Below, in pieces: positions 9,683 through 18,136 of a stretch of 64,000 nt of DNA; the stretch's first letter is position 1, and each line of letters begins with the position of its first letter. The DNA lies in NCBI RefSeq assembly GCF_017592825.1, contig NZ_JAGFMD010000007.1, forward strand, positions 186,001 through 250,000, written 5' to 3'. This DNA comes from Roseivirga sp. E12. Lineage in GTDB: Bacteria; Bacteroidota; Bacteroidia; Cytophagales; Cyclobacteriaceae. The position numbers and the translations under genes were made by a program. The notes beneath the pieces are model-generated. The model was not told the origin of the DNA. It searched no databases and was given only the letters and a program-made list of their open reading frames with translations.

Positions 9683-12106
9683 ATGAAAAAGTCATTCATC
9701 CTATTAGCCATTCTCTTTGTCAGCTTCAATGCTGCAGCACAATTGAGGAAAACCACCGAGTGGACTTTTGATGCTTCTAAAAAAGAGGTGAGAGTTGGTG
9801 ATGAAATTGATTTAATCTTCAAAGCCAGAATCATTGATGACTGGTACCTCTACTCGAGTGACATTGGAGAAGACGTGGGGCCAATGCCTACTGAAATTGT
9901 ATTTGAAGATAGTCTTTCGTTTGAGTTAATAGGTGATTTGGTTCCAGTCGATGCGAAGAAGAAGTACGACAAAATTTGGGAAGCTGACGTCACATATTTC
10001 GAAGGAATCGGTGAGTTCAGACAACGGATTAGGGTCTTGAAAAAGGACCTTAATTTACAGGGAGAACTATCCTTTCAAACATGTACAGATTTAACAGGCC
10101 TTTGTATTCCAGGTTTCCAGGATGTTGATTTCAACTTTATCAAGGTTGTTGAAGGGGGAGGCAATCAAAGGCCGAGACCCGGTAATTCTGGAATTCAGAA
10201 TCATGCGAAATGGACTTTTGAGACATCTCAAAATGAGGTAAATACTGGCGATGAGATAGAGCTAATTTTGAAAGCCAAAATCGATGCTGACTGGTACCTG
10301 TACTCCAGCGACAATGAAGAAGGAGGCCCTATTCCTGCAGAGGTGTTCTTTGAACCCAGCCCTACCTTCGAAGTAGTTGGAAGTTTAATACCCATTAACC
10401 CTAAGAAGAAATATGACGAGACCTTTGAAATGGACGTTACCTATTTCAAGGGCTATGCAGAGTTTAGACAGAAGATAAAAGTTCTTCAGTCGAACCTGGA
10501 TATCAGGGGTGAAGTATCCTATCAGACCTGTTCAGATATTACCTTATTGTGTGTATTAGGCACAGCGGATTTACAATTTAACCTGGCCAAGGTCAGTGGA
10601 GAGGATGTAGCATCTTCTGGTGACTACAGCAAACTTCTCGAGGCAGAAGGTGGAGCTTCTTTGTGGGGTTTCTTTATCGCTGCATTCCTTTTTGGATTAG
10701 CAGCACTGTTGACGCCCTGTGTGTTTCCGATGATACCTATGACGGTGGCTTTCTTTACAAATAACTCTCAATCAAGATCACAGGCGAAAATTAAAGCCCT
10801 CAGCTATGGCATTTCCATCATCGCGATTTACATATTGATCGGGCTTATCTTCACTAGCTTTTTTGGTGTTGGCTTGGCCAACGATTTGGCGACAGGAGCT
10901 GTAGCAAACATCATATTCTTTCTCGTATTCGTGATTTTTGCGATATCATTTTTCGGATACTTCGAGATCAATTTGCCTACTGGCTTTATCAATAAAATGG
11001 ATAAGAAGGCTGAAAAAGGCGGGTTTTTGGGCGTGTTCTTTATGGCCTTTACCCTTGTCTTGGTTTCTTTCTCCTGCACGGGTCCAATTGTCGGTACTGT
11101 TCTGATTCAGTCATTTCAGGGGGAGGTGATTAAACCGGTTGTTGGCATGTTGGGATTCTCATCAGCCTTTGCTATTCCATTTACTGTTTTCGCTTTCTTT
11201 CCGGGCATGTTGAAGGACTTGCCGAAGTCTGGAGGGTGGTTAAACTCGGTAAAAGTCGTGCTCGGGTTTATTGAAATTGCACTAGGTTTTAAATTCCTAA
11301 GTGTAGCCGACCAAGCTTATCACTGGGGACTGTTAGACAGGGAAGTTTACATTGCCATCTGGTTCATTCTAGCCATTCTGTTGGCCCTCTACTTATTTGG
11401 AGTTATCAGATTTCCGCATGATAGTAAAGGACAAAGAATCAAACCGATCGCACTTGTGGTGGCGATCAGTAGTATTGCTTTTGCAGTCTACCTTTTCCAA
11501 GGATTTGGCAATGCCCCCCTCACTGCTTTGGCGGGCTATTTGCCGCCAGAGAAGACAACAGACTTTTCTTTTCAGCAAGCATTGGGCCTAGTGGAACCAG
11601 AAGAAAAACACGATGTTACCCCAGAAGGATTTGATGGTGAAGTGAGGCATGCCGATTTCCTTGAGCTTCCACATGGACTGAAAGGCTTTTTCGACTATGA
11701 TCAGGCACTTGCTTTCGCCCAAAAGGTAAATAAGCCTTTGTTTATTGATTTTACTGGCCATGGCTGTGTGAATTGTCGCAAAATGGAACAATACGTCTGG
11801 TCTGATCCTGGTGTCTTGAAAAGACTGAATGAAGACTTTGTGGTGGTAGCCATTTATGTGGATGATAAAACTGAGCTGCCAGAGTCGGAGTGGTATACAT
11901 CGACCTTCGATGGTAAAGTGAAGAAGACAATCGGAAAGCAGAATTTTGACTTCCAGATTGTGAAGTTTAATGGCAATGCACAGCCTTATTACGTATTGTT
12001 AGACAACAACGAGCAACCTTTAGTAACCCCGAAAGCTTATGACCCTAGCGTGGAAGGTTTCGTCCAGTTTTTAGATGAAGCTAAGGAGGAATTCAATAGA
12101 CGATGA
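9683..12106 (+). CDS. DsbD-like thiol:disulfide interchange protein with duplicated N-domain
   Basis: 807 residues from the ATG at 9683 (an upstream TTG at 9659 would precede the signal peptide MKKSFILLAILFVSFNAAAQ). The protein moves electrons from cytoplasmic thioredoxin to periplasmic thiols. It has two similar periplasmic DsbD-alpha-like domains in tandem (about residues 22-163 and 178-310), sharing the patterns WTF(D/E), DWYLYSSD, KKKYD, DVTYF and a QTC-(T/S)-D...C pair. These are followed by the membrane core from about residue 335 (LLTPCVFPMIPMTV and SFSCTGPIVG carry the two redox Cys) and a C-terminal thioredoxin domain with GCVNC. The copper ATPase starts 7 bases downstream, so the pair is probably one operon linking thiol redox and copper handling. 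Confidence 0.93.
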   Translation: MKKSFILLAILFVSFNAAAQLRKTTEWTFDASKKEVRVGDEIDLIFKARIIDDWYLYSSDIGEDVGPMPTEIVFEDSLSFELIGDLVPVDAKKKYDKIWEADVTYFEGIGEFRQRIRVLKKDLNLQGELSFQTCTDLTGLCIPGFQDVDFNFIKVVEGGGNQRPRPGNSGIQNHAKWTFETSQNEVNTGDEIELILKAKIDADWYLYSSDNEEGGPIPAEVFFEPSPTFEVVGSLIPINPKKKYDETFEMDVTYFKGYAEFRQKIKVLQSNLDIRGEVSYQTCSDITLLCVLGTADLQFNLAKVSGEDVASSGDYSKLLEAEGGASLWGFFIAAFLFGLAALLTPCVFPMIPMTVAFFTNNSQSRSQAKIKALSYGISIIAIYILIGLIFTSFFGVGLANDLATGAVANIIFFLVFVIFAISFFGYFEINLPTGFINKMDKKAEKGGFLGVFFMAFTLVLVSFSCTGPIVGTVLIQSFQGEVIKPVVGMLGFSSAFAIPFTVFAFFPGMLKDLPKSGGWLNSVKVVLGFIEIALGFKFLSVADQAYHWGLLDREVYIAIWFILAILLALYLFGVIRFPHDSKGQRIKPIALVVAISSIAFAVYLFQGFGNAPLTALAGYLPPEKTTDFSFQQALGLVEPEEKHDVTPEGFDGEVRHADFLELPHGLKGFFDYDQALAFAQKVNKPLFIDFTGHGCVNCRKMEQYVWSDPGVLKRLNEDFVVVAIYVDDKTELPESEWYTSTFDGKVKKTIGKQNFDFQIVKFNGNAQPYYVLLDNNEQPLVTPKAYDPSVEGFVQFLDEAKEEFNRR

Positions 12107-12113
12107 CATTTAG

Positions 12114-14309
12114 ATGAGTGAACAGCGGCAGACATATACATTGCCCGTTAAGGGAATGACTTGTGCTGCTTGTGCCACTAGCATTGAAAAAACCCTGAAC
12201 AAGCAGTCGGGTGTGGCTTCGGCCGAGGTCAATTACGCCACTAATACGGTTCTAATTTCGCTTTCCGATCAGGTCAAACTGTCTCAATTAAAAAAGGCGG
12301 TAAAAAAATCTGGTTATGACCTTCTTTTAGAAGGAAATGATGATCAAAGCAAGGGAACTGAGCTAAAACAGCTGAGGAACCAACTCACCTTAGCGCTGCC
12401 AGTAACGGCCATCATTGTGGTCCTTTCTATGTTCATAGGCCCTTTTGCCTATAAGAACTTAGTGCTTTTAATACTTACCCTTCCGGTTCTTTTTTGGTCA
12501 GGTTTTCGGTTTTACAGAAGCGCTTTCCATCAACTGGGAAGGTTGAGTGTAAATATGGACACACTCATCGCCACGGGTACTGGATCGGCATTTGTATTCA
12601 GTTTAATCGTAACTTTTTTTCCTCATTGGCTTACGGATCAAGGTCAAGCAGCGCATGTCTACTATGAATCAGCAGCGGTTATTATCAGCTTTATTCTTCT
12701 GGGTAAGTACTTGGAAGAACGAGCGAAAAGCAAGACATCTTCTGCCATTGAAAAACTCTACAGCCTGAATGTAAAAACGGTCATTAAGCTTGTTGGAGAC
12801 TCTCAAACGACCATTAGAATTGAGGAGGTTGAGTATGGAGATTTACTCTTGATTAAAGCCGGAGAAAGAATCCCCGTGGATGGTTTGGTGATCGAAGGGA
12901 ATTCCACGATCGATGAAAGTATGCTTACTGGCGAGTCGGTTCCTGTTGATAAAACTGAGGGTGAATTCGTAAAGGCAGGCACACTCAACCAAACAGGTAT
13001 ACTTACCGTGAAGGCCGAAAAGTTGGGAGCTGAAACTGTTCTTGGTCAGATTATTAAAATGGTGAGTGAAGCCATGGGCTCAAAGGCACCCGCTCAAAAG
13101 CTTGCTGACAAAATTGCTAGTGTCTTTGTGCCGATCGTTTTGCTTTTGGCTGTAATCACATTTTGTGTGTGGTACTTTGTTATGCCTGATTCATCACTAA
13201 CTCTTGCCTTTGTTAACACTTTTAATGTTCTCATTATAGCATGTCCCTGTGCGTTAGGCTTAGCGACTCCGACCGCATTGATGGTGGGTATTGGCAAGGC
13301 AGCATCGAAGGGTATTCTGATCAAGAATGCCATTGCTCTCGAAATGGCCAAGCAGATCAAAAAGCTTTTTTTGGATAAGACAGGAACGATTTCGAAGGGT
13401 AAACTGGAAGTGGTATCATCCGAACGTTTCTTTCCGGAAGATGAAACACTTGAGTTGATGAGCATTCTGAACGGAATGGAATCTAGCTCTAACCATCCGA
13501 TTGCGCAGGCCATTGTTGATGACCTAAATCAGAATTACCGATTATTTCCATTTCAGATAGCAAAGGTGGATACTTTACCGGGTGTGGGACTAAGTACAGA
13601 GATAGACGGACATCATTTTGAAGTAACTGGCCTCGATAAATCGAGAAGACAGTTGTTATCAGACAACCAATCACAACTGATCAAATCATATCAAGAAGCA
13701 GGGCATTCCATTGTTTTGTTTTGGAAGGATGGCCAGTTGAAAGCTGTTTTTGGACTTAAGGACACCCTAAAAGGTGATTCGAGAGTAGTCATATCAAGCC
13801 TTCAGAAAAAAGGACTAGAGGTTGAAATTCTCTCTGGCGATCACGAGTCGGCCGTTGCCAGCATTGCCTATGCGGTTGGCATTGATGCATACCAAGCGGG
13901 TCTGATGCCTGCCGATAAAGCTTCTATAGTAGAGGCATCACAAAAAGGCAATGTGGTAGGTTTTGCTGGTGATGGAATCAATGATGCTCCGGCTTTGGCC
14001 AAAGCTGACTTGAGTATTGCCATGAGTACAGGAACTGACATTGCTATAGAGAGTGCCGATGTTACTTTGATGTCCGGAGATCTGGCCAAAATCGCTGATT
14101 TAATTCGAATTTCTGTGCAGACCGTACGCACCATGAATCAAAACCTCTTTTGGGCATTTATTTACAATATAGTGGCTATTCCCGTAGCCGCTGGAGTCTT
14201 AATTCCGGTTAATGGGTTCATGCTGAACCCTATGATTGCAGGTGCGGCAATGGCTTTTTCATCACTAAGTGTGGTGTTGAATAGCTTGAGGCTAAAAGCC
14301 ATGAAATAG
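12114..14309 (+). CDS. copA: copper-translocating P1B-type ATPase
   Basis: 731-residue heavy-metal P-type ATPase that pumps Cu(I) across the inner membrane. One N-terminal metal-binding domain with GMTCAAC (Cys17, Cys20); actuator motif LTGES; transmembrane CPC (Cys377-Pro-Cys379) in IACPCALGLATPT; phosphorylation motif DKTGT with Asp421; SSNHPIA HP motif in the nucleotide-binding domain; and GDGINDAPALAKAD hinge. A C-terminal helix pair holds YN and the MAFSSLSVV...N segment typical of Cu(I) pumps. It could serve detoxification (CopA1) or oxidase assembly (CopA2/FixI). The coupling to a DsbD-like gene 7 bases upstream favours a role with periplasmic cuproproteins, but this is inference. Confidence 0.94.
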   Translation: MSEQRQTYTLPVKGMTCAACATSIEKTLNKQSGVASAEVNYATNTVLISLSDQVKLSQLKKAVKKSGYDLLLEGNDDQSKGTELKQLRNQLTLALPVTAIIVVLSMFIGPFAYKNLVLLILTLPVLFWSGFRFYRSAFHQLGRLSVNMDTLIATGTGSAFVFSLIVTFFPHWLTDQGQAAHVYYESAAVIISFILLGKYLEERAKSKTSSAIEKLYSLNVKTVIKLVGDSQTTIRIEEVEYGDLLLIKAGERIPVDGLVIEGNSTIDESMLTGESVPVDKTEGEFVKAGTLNQTGILTVKAEKLGAETVLGQIIKMVSEAMGSKAPAQKLADKIASVFVPIVLLLAVITFCVWYFVMPDSSLTLAFVNTFNVLIIACPCALGLATPTALMVGIGKAASKGILIKNAIALEMAKQIKKLFLDKTGTISKGKLEVVSSERFFPEDETLELMSILNGMESSSNHPIAQAIVDDLNQNYRLFPFQIAKVDTLPGVGLSTEIDGHHFEVTGLDKSRRQLLSDNQSQLIKSYQEAGHSIVLFWKDGQLKAVFGLKDTLKGDSRVVISSLQKKGLEVEILSGDHESAVASIAYAVGIDAYQAGLMPADKASIVEASQKGNVVGFAGDGINDAPALAKADLSIAMSTGTDIAIESADVTLMSGDLAKIADLIRISVQTVRTMNQNLFWAFIYNIVAIPVAAGVLIPVNGFMLNPMIAGAAMAFSSLSVVLNSLRLKAMK

Positions 14310-14381
14310 GCGCCAGCAAATTTTTTCAACCAATTACACCTAAAATGTGTTATTTTAGCGTTTAAAGGCAAAAATTAGTTC

Positions 14382-15674
14382 ATGAACAAACGCTTATCCG
14401 CTCTTGTCGCGGCATGTCTGGTAGCAATCATTGTTACTATCTATTTCATATCTAGGCCTTCGCTTGTCATTGATGAAGGTGAGGTTTTCCCAGAAGAACT
14501 GGCCGATGAAGTTTATATGGAAGAACCACTTTTCAAGTTTGGTATTCCGGTTGAGCTGTTTGACATCCAAGAGGGCAGAATAAAGCGTAATCAGACATTT
14601 GCAGATATTTTGCTTCCCTACAATGTTAGCCGACAAGACATCTTCACTATGGATAAAATTTCCAAGCAGGTGTTTAGTGTAAGGGGCTTTGTGCCTAAAA
14701 GAAAGTATAGCATTTTCTATAATACTGACTCATTGGATAGGAAGAAGGCGGCCTATTTCATCTATGAGCCAAATGATATAGAGTATATCGTTTATCAGTT
14801 AACAGACTCTTTGGGAGTTTTCCGCGAAGAACGCAAAGTGGAAATTATTGAACGTACCATGGCTGGTGTAATAACCGAAACCCTCGATCATTCGATTAGA
14901 TCAGAGGGAGGTTCGGCAGCGTTGGTAAGTGCGATGGCAGATGTCTATGGATGGCAAATCGAAATGAAAATGCTACGCAAAGGAGATTGGTTCAAACTGA
15001 TTTATGAGGACAGAATGGTTAACGGGCAGTCTGTTGGAATAGGTAATATCATTGGTGCTGAGTTTAACCATTTGAAAAACTCCTACATGACTTATGGTTA
15101 TGATGAAGGTAATGGAATAGAGTTTTTCGATGAGAATGGAGAAAGCGTTCAGAAGGCATTTTTAAGGTGGCCGGTAGAGTTCTCTAGAATCTCATCTAGG
15201 TACAACCCAAGCAGGTACCTTAAGATGTATGGCCGTAGACAGGCACACTTGGGTACCGATTTTGCGGCAGGAATAGGGACGCCTATTAAGGCAGCTAGTG
15301 ATGGTGTTATTGTAGCAAGAGGCTTCACTAAGCCAAACGGAAACTATGTTAAGATTAAGCATAACGGTACCTATACCACTGGCTATCTCCACATGAGTAA
15401 GTTTGGTAAATTCAAGAATGGTCAGCGGGTAAGAAAAGGAGACATCATTGGTTATGTTGGTAATACAGGATATACAACGGGACCTCACCTCTGCTTCAGG
15501 TTTTGGAAGAATGGAAGACAAGTTGACTTCCTAAAAGAAAAGTTGCCTGCCGAAAAGCCTTTGAGCGCAGACCAATTGCTTCAATTTGAAGTTGCCATGG
15601 AATTGACCAACAAAAGGTTAGATGATATTCCAAATACTTGGGCTGATAAAACCATTTCGGCAAGCAACGAGTAA
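14382..15674 (+). CDS. M23 family cell-wall peptidase (LytM domain), membrane anchored
   Basis: 430 residues. An N-terminal transmembrane anchor (about residues 5-25) is followed by a periplasmic region with a domain of the OapA/LysM-like type, then the LytM peptidase from about residue 275. Metal-site elements are His289 and Asp293 in HLGTDFAAG, His in GYLHMSKF, and the GPHLCFRF motif at 369-371. In that last motif the second His of the usual HxH is a Cys (Cys371). The family cleaves peptidoglycan cross-bridges or, when degenerate, activates amidases. Cys could still bind zinc. The gene ends 21 bases before a strong terminator and closes the leftmost block. Confidence 0.92.
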   Translation: MNKRLSALVAACLVAIIVTIYFISRPSLVIDEGEVFPEELADEVYMEEPLFKFGIPVELFDIQEGRIKRNQTFADILLPYNVSRQDIFTMDKISKQVFSVRGFVPKRKYSIFYNTDSLDRKKAAYFIYEPNDIEYIVYQLTDSLGVFREERKVEIIERTMAGVITETLDHSIRSEGGSAALVSAMADVYGWQIEMKMLRKGDWFKLIYEDRMVNGQSVGIGNIIGAEFNHLKNSYMTYGYDEGNGIEFFDENGESVQKAFLRWPVEFSRISSRYNPSRYLKMYGRRQAHLGTDFAAGIGTPIKAASDGVIVARGFTKPNGNYVKIKHNGTYTTGYLHMSKFGKFKNGQRVRKGDIIGYVGNTGYTTGPHLCFRFWKNGRQVDFLKEKLPAEKPLSADQLLQFEVAMELTNKRLDDIPNTWADKTISASNE

Positions 15675-15695
15675 CCTTAAAGAAAACATATTTTG

Positions 15696-15723
15696 AAGCA
15701 GGGTATTCGTCCTGCTTTTTTTT
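15696..15723 (+). terminator. intrinsic terminator after the M23 peptidase
   Basis: A 7-bp stem AAGCAGG / CCTGCTT with an 8-base loop is followed by a run of T residues (15716-15723). Textbook rho-independent form; it ends the co-directional block and precedes the patatin gene. Confidence 0.9.
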
Positions 15724-15738
15724 CGTTTATTCAACCGG

Positions 15739-18048
15739 ATGAGATTTCTAACTATCTTTTTCCTAGTCACCTTTAGCCTAAGCTCCTTCGGACAGCGCGT
15801 GGGTTTGGTTTTGAGTGGAGGAGGGGCCAAAGGGATAGCACATATCGGTGTACTTAAGGCCCTGGAGGAGAATGACATACCGATTGACTATATAGTTGGG
15901 ACCTCTATGGGAGCGGTTGTTGGTGCTTTTTATGCTGCAGGCTATAGCCCCGAAGAGATTGAATTACTTGTGCGGAACCCTTCCTTCCAAGATTGGATCA
16001 ATGGAACATCCACTGAAAAGTATCAATACAATTATACCAAGGCGGAGGACAACGCTTCTTGGCTGTCGCTGGACCTTCTTCTAAATGCCAACAAGGGACC
16101 AACAATCAACACACCTCTGGCCAATGATATCATTCTGAACTTTGTACTCAACGAATATTTGACACAAGCTGCTCAAAGTGCCGGTTTTGATTTTGACAAG
16201 TTGTTGATTCCATATCGCTCAGTGGCCGCAGACGTATTTACACAAAAAACGATCGCCATAGACTCTGGTTCTATCATGCAGGCAGTGCGATCGTCAATGG
16301 CGGTTCCGTTATTCTATCGGCCTGTAAAGTATCAAAACCAGTACCTCTTCGATGGAGGTATTTACGACAATTTTCCGGTGGATATAATGAGAGATGATTT
16401 TTCGCCTGACCTTATCATCGGTTCCAATGTGGCCACCAAAAAAAGTCCTTCTTACCCCTTCGAAAAAGATGAAGAACTAATTAGTGACGTCTTACTGTAT
16501 ATGTTTCTCGACAAAACGGACTCAACGACATTAGGCGAAGGTGATATTTATATTGAACCAGAAGTGTTTCAGTTTAATGCAACTGATTTTGATAAGGCTG
16601 ACATATTTATTGATGCAGGATATAAGGCAGCACAAGAGCAGATTTCAAATCTAAAAACAAGGCTTTCAACAAATACGGGCTCATCTCTTACGGATAAAAG
16701 AGCTGCCTTTCGAGAACGTTTTCAAGGCTATACTTTCGGTGCGCTTGACCTGTTTGGTTTTGATTCGCAACAGCAAGGTTTTATGAGGAAGCTGATCGAC
16801 TTTAATGAGGGGACGAAGTCTTTGGAGGAGATCAAGGGGGCTTATTTTCAACTAGTTTCCGAGCCATATTTTAAAAACATATACCCCAACTTTAACTATG
16901 ATAAAGAGGCAGGATATTATGTTTTAGAGCTTTACCTAAAGCCGACTGCAAAGAATGCACTTTCCGTGGATTTTGGAGGAAACCTCTCCACAAGGAGAGT
17001 TAGTACCTTGCAGTTGGGGATGACGCTCAATTCATTTCGGAAAAAGCTCAACACCTATAAAGCGAGGCTTTCGACAGGTCGTTTTTACGAAGGAGTCAAT
17101 CTGGCAACCAGATTCAATATCAATCCAAAGAATCGATTTTTTATTGAGCCTGCGTTCACCTTCAACCATTGGGATTATCTCAGTACTGATGACGTGTTCG
17201 ATCGGTCTGCGGAGCCTGTGATCATTAACCGGATCGACCGAAAGATTGGAGTGACAGCGGGACTTGGCCTAGGTCAGAGAAGTGTTGTGACAGTGAGTGT
17301 CAATGGAATTAGAAACTCTGATGAGTTTGCAAATCAGGTAGAGTTGTCTTCGACTGACTTTTTAGATGAGCTAGAGCTAACTGCTTTTAAGGCTGAATTG
17401 GCCTACGAAAGGAATAGCTTGAACAAAAAGCAGTTTCCGACTATAGGTACTCGCTTCTACTCTTCTTTCAAATACTTTAGCGGCTCATCAGATTACAAAC
17501 CCGGGACGACTTCAGTACTTTTTAACCCTATCAACGCACAACTGTTATCAAGCAATAGAAATTGGTTTTCATTCAGACTTGGGTTTGATGAGTATTCACA
17601 AGTGTCAGAACGCTACACTTTTGGGTGGATGTTTCAGGGTGAGTATTCGAACATTGATCCATTGGACAATTATAGGAGCACTTTACTTTATCTCCCGTCA
17701 TTTGGGCCTCTTTTTGATGCGCAAACGTACTTTTTGGAAGACTTTATCGCTCCGGGCTATCTGTCGGTAGGCATGAAGCACATTCTGAATATTAGAAAGA
17801 ATCTGGATTTCAGATTTGAGCTTTACGCTTATAGCCCCTTTAAGCGTATTAGGACTAACCTGAACCAAGAGGCGATTGTTGAAAATGGGTTTAAATCGCC
17901 CACTTTTCAGGGAATGGCGGCTTTGATATATAAGACTCCTCTGGGACCTTTGACCTTCAGATTGAATTATATTGAGAATAACAATGTGCAGTTTGGACTG
18001 ATGTTGTCATTTGGTTATCTTATATTTAACCCTAAATCGTACGATTAA
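15739..18048 (+). CDS. patatin-like phospholipase with C-terminal outer-membrane barrel
   Basis: 769 residues with a signal peptide (cleaved near SFGQR). The patatin domain (about 20-310) has the oxyanion loop GGGAKG, the nucleophile Ser56 in GTSMG and the catalytic Asp205 in DGG, so the Ser-Asp dyad is complete and lipase/phospholipase activity is expected. A POTRA-like linker (about 325-400) precedes a beta-barrel C-terminus (about 400-769), with alternating aromatic strands and a PLGPLTFRL closing pattern, as in the Omp85/BamA superfamily; PlpD-type fusions have this order. The enzyme domain is probably displayed at or released from the cell surface. It stands alone, right after a terminator. 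Confidence 0.92.
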   Translation: MRFLTIFFLVTFSLSSFGQRVGLVLSGGGAKGIAHIGVLKALEENDIPIDYIVGTSMGAVVGAFYAAGYSPEEIELLVRNPSFQDWINGTSTEKYQYNYTKAEDNASWLSLDLLLNANKGPTINTPLANDIILNFVLNEYLTQAAQSAGFDFDKLLIPYRSVAADVFTQKTIAIDSGSIMQAVRSSMAVPLFYRPVKYQNQYLFDGGIYDNFPVDIMRDDFSPDLIIGSNVATKKSPSYPFEKDEELISDVLLYMFLDKTDSTTLGEGDIYIEPEVFQFNATDFDKADIFIDAGYKAAQEQISNLKTRLSTNTGSSLTDKRAAFRERFQGYTFGALDLFGFDSQQQGFMRKLIDFNEGTKSLEEIKGAYFQLVSEPYFKNIYPNFNYDKEAGYYVLELYLKPTAKNALSVDFGGNLSTRRVSTLQLGMTLNSFRKKLNTYKARLSTGRFYEGVNLATRFNINPKNRFFIEPAFTFNHWDYLSTDDVFDRSAEPVIINRIDRKIGVTAGLGLGQRSVVTVSVNGIRNSDEFANQVELSSTDFLDELELTAFKAELAYERNSLNKKQFPTIGTRFYSSFKYFSGSSDYKPGTTSVLFNPINAQLLSSNRNWFSFRLGFDEYSQVSERYTFGWMFQGEYSNIDPLDNYRSTLLYLPSFGPLFDAQTYFLEDFIAPGYLSVGMKHILNIRKNLDFRFELYAYSPFKRIRTNLNQEAIVENGFKSPTFQGMAALIYKTPLGPLTFRLNYIENNNVQFGLMLSFGYLIFNPKSYD

Positions 18049-18136
18049 CCCGATTTTGCCTCAATCGTTACTTAGAGATACCTGAAATGCGGATTTTTAA
18101 TTATTATTGAATTGCGTTTAGCTGAACGCTTCATCT

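Noticed and set aside
13094-13513. 139-codon minus-strand frame inside the copper ATPase gene
   Set aside because: Overlaps clear motif-bearing copA sequence in the opposite strand; composition is a reverse reading of membrane and P-loop codons, with no start context.
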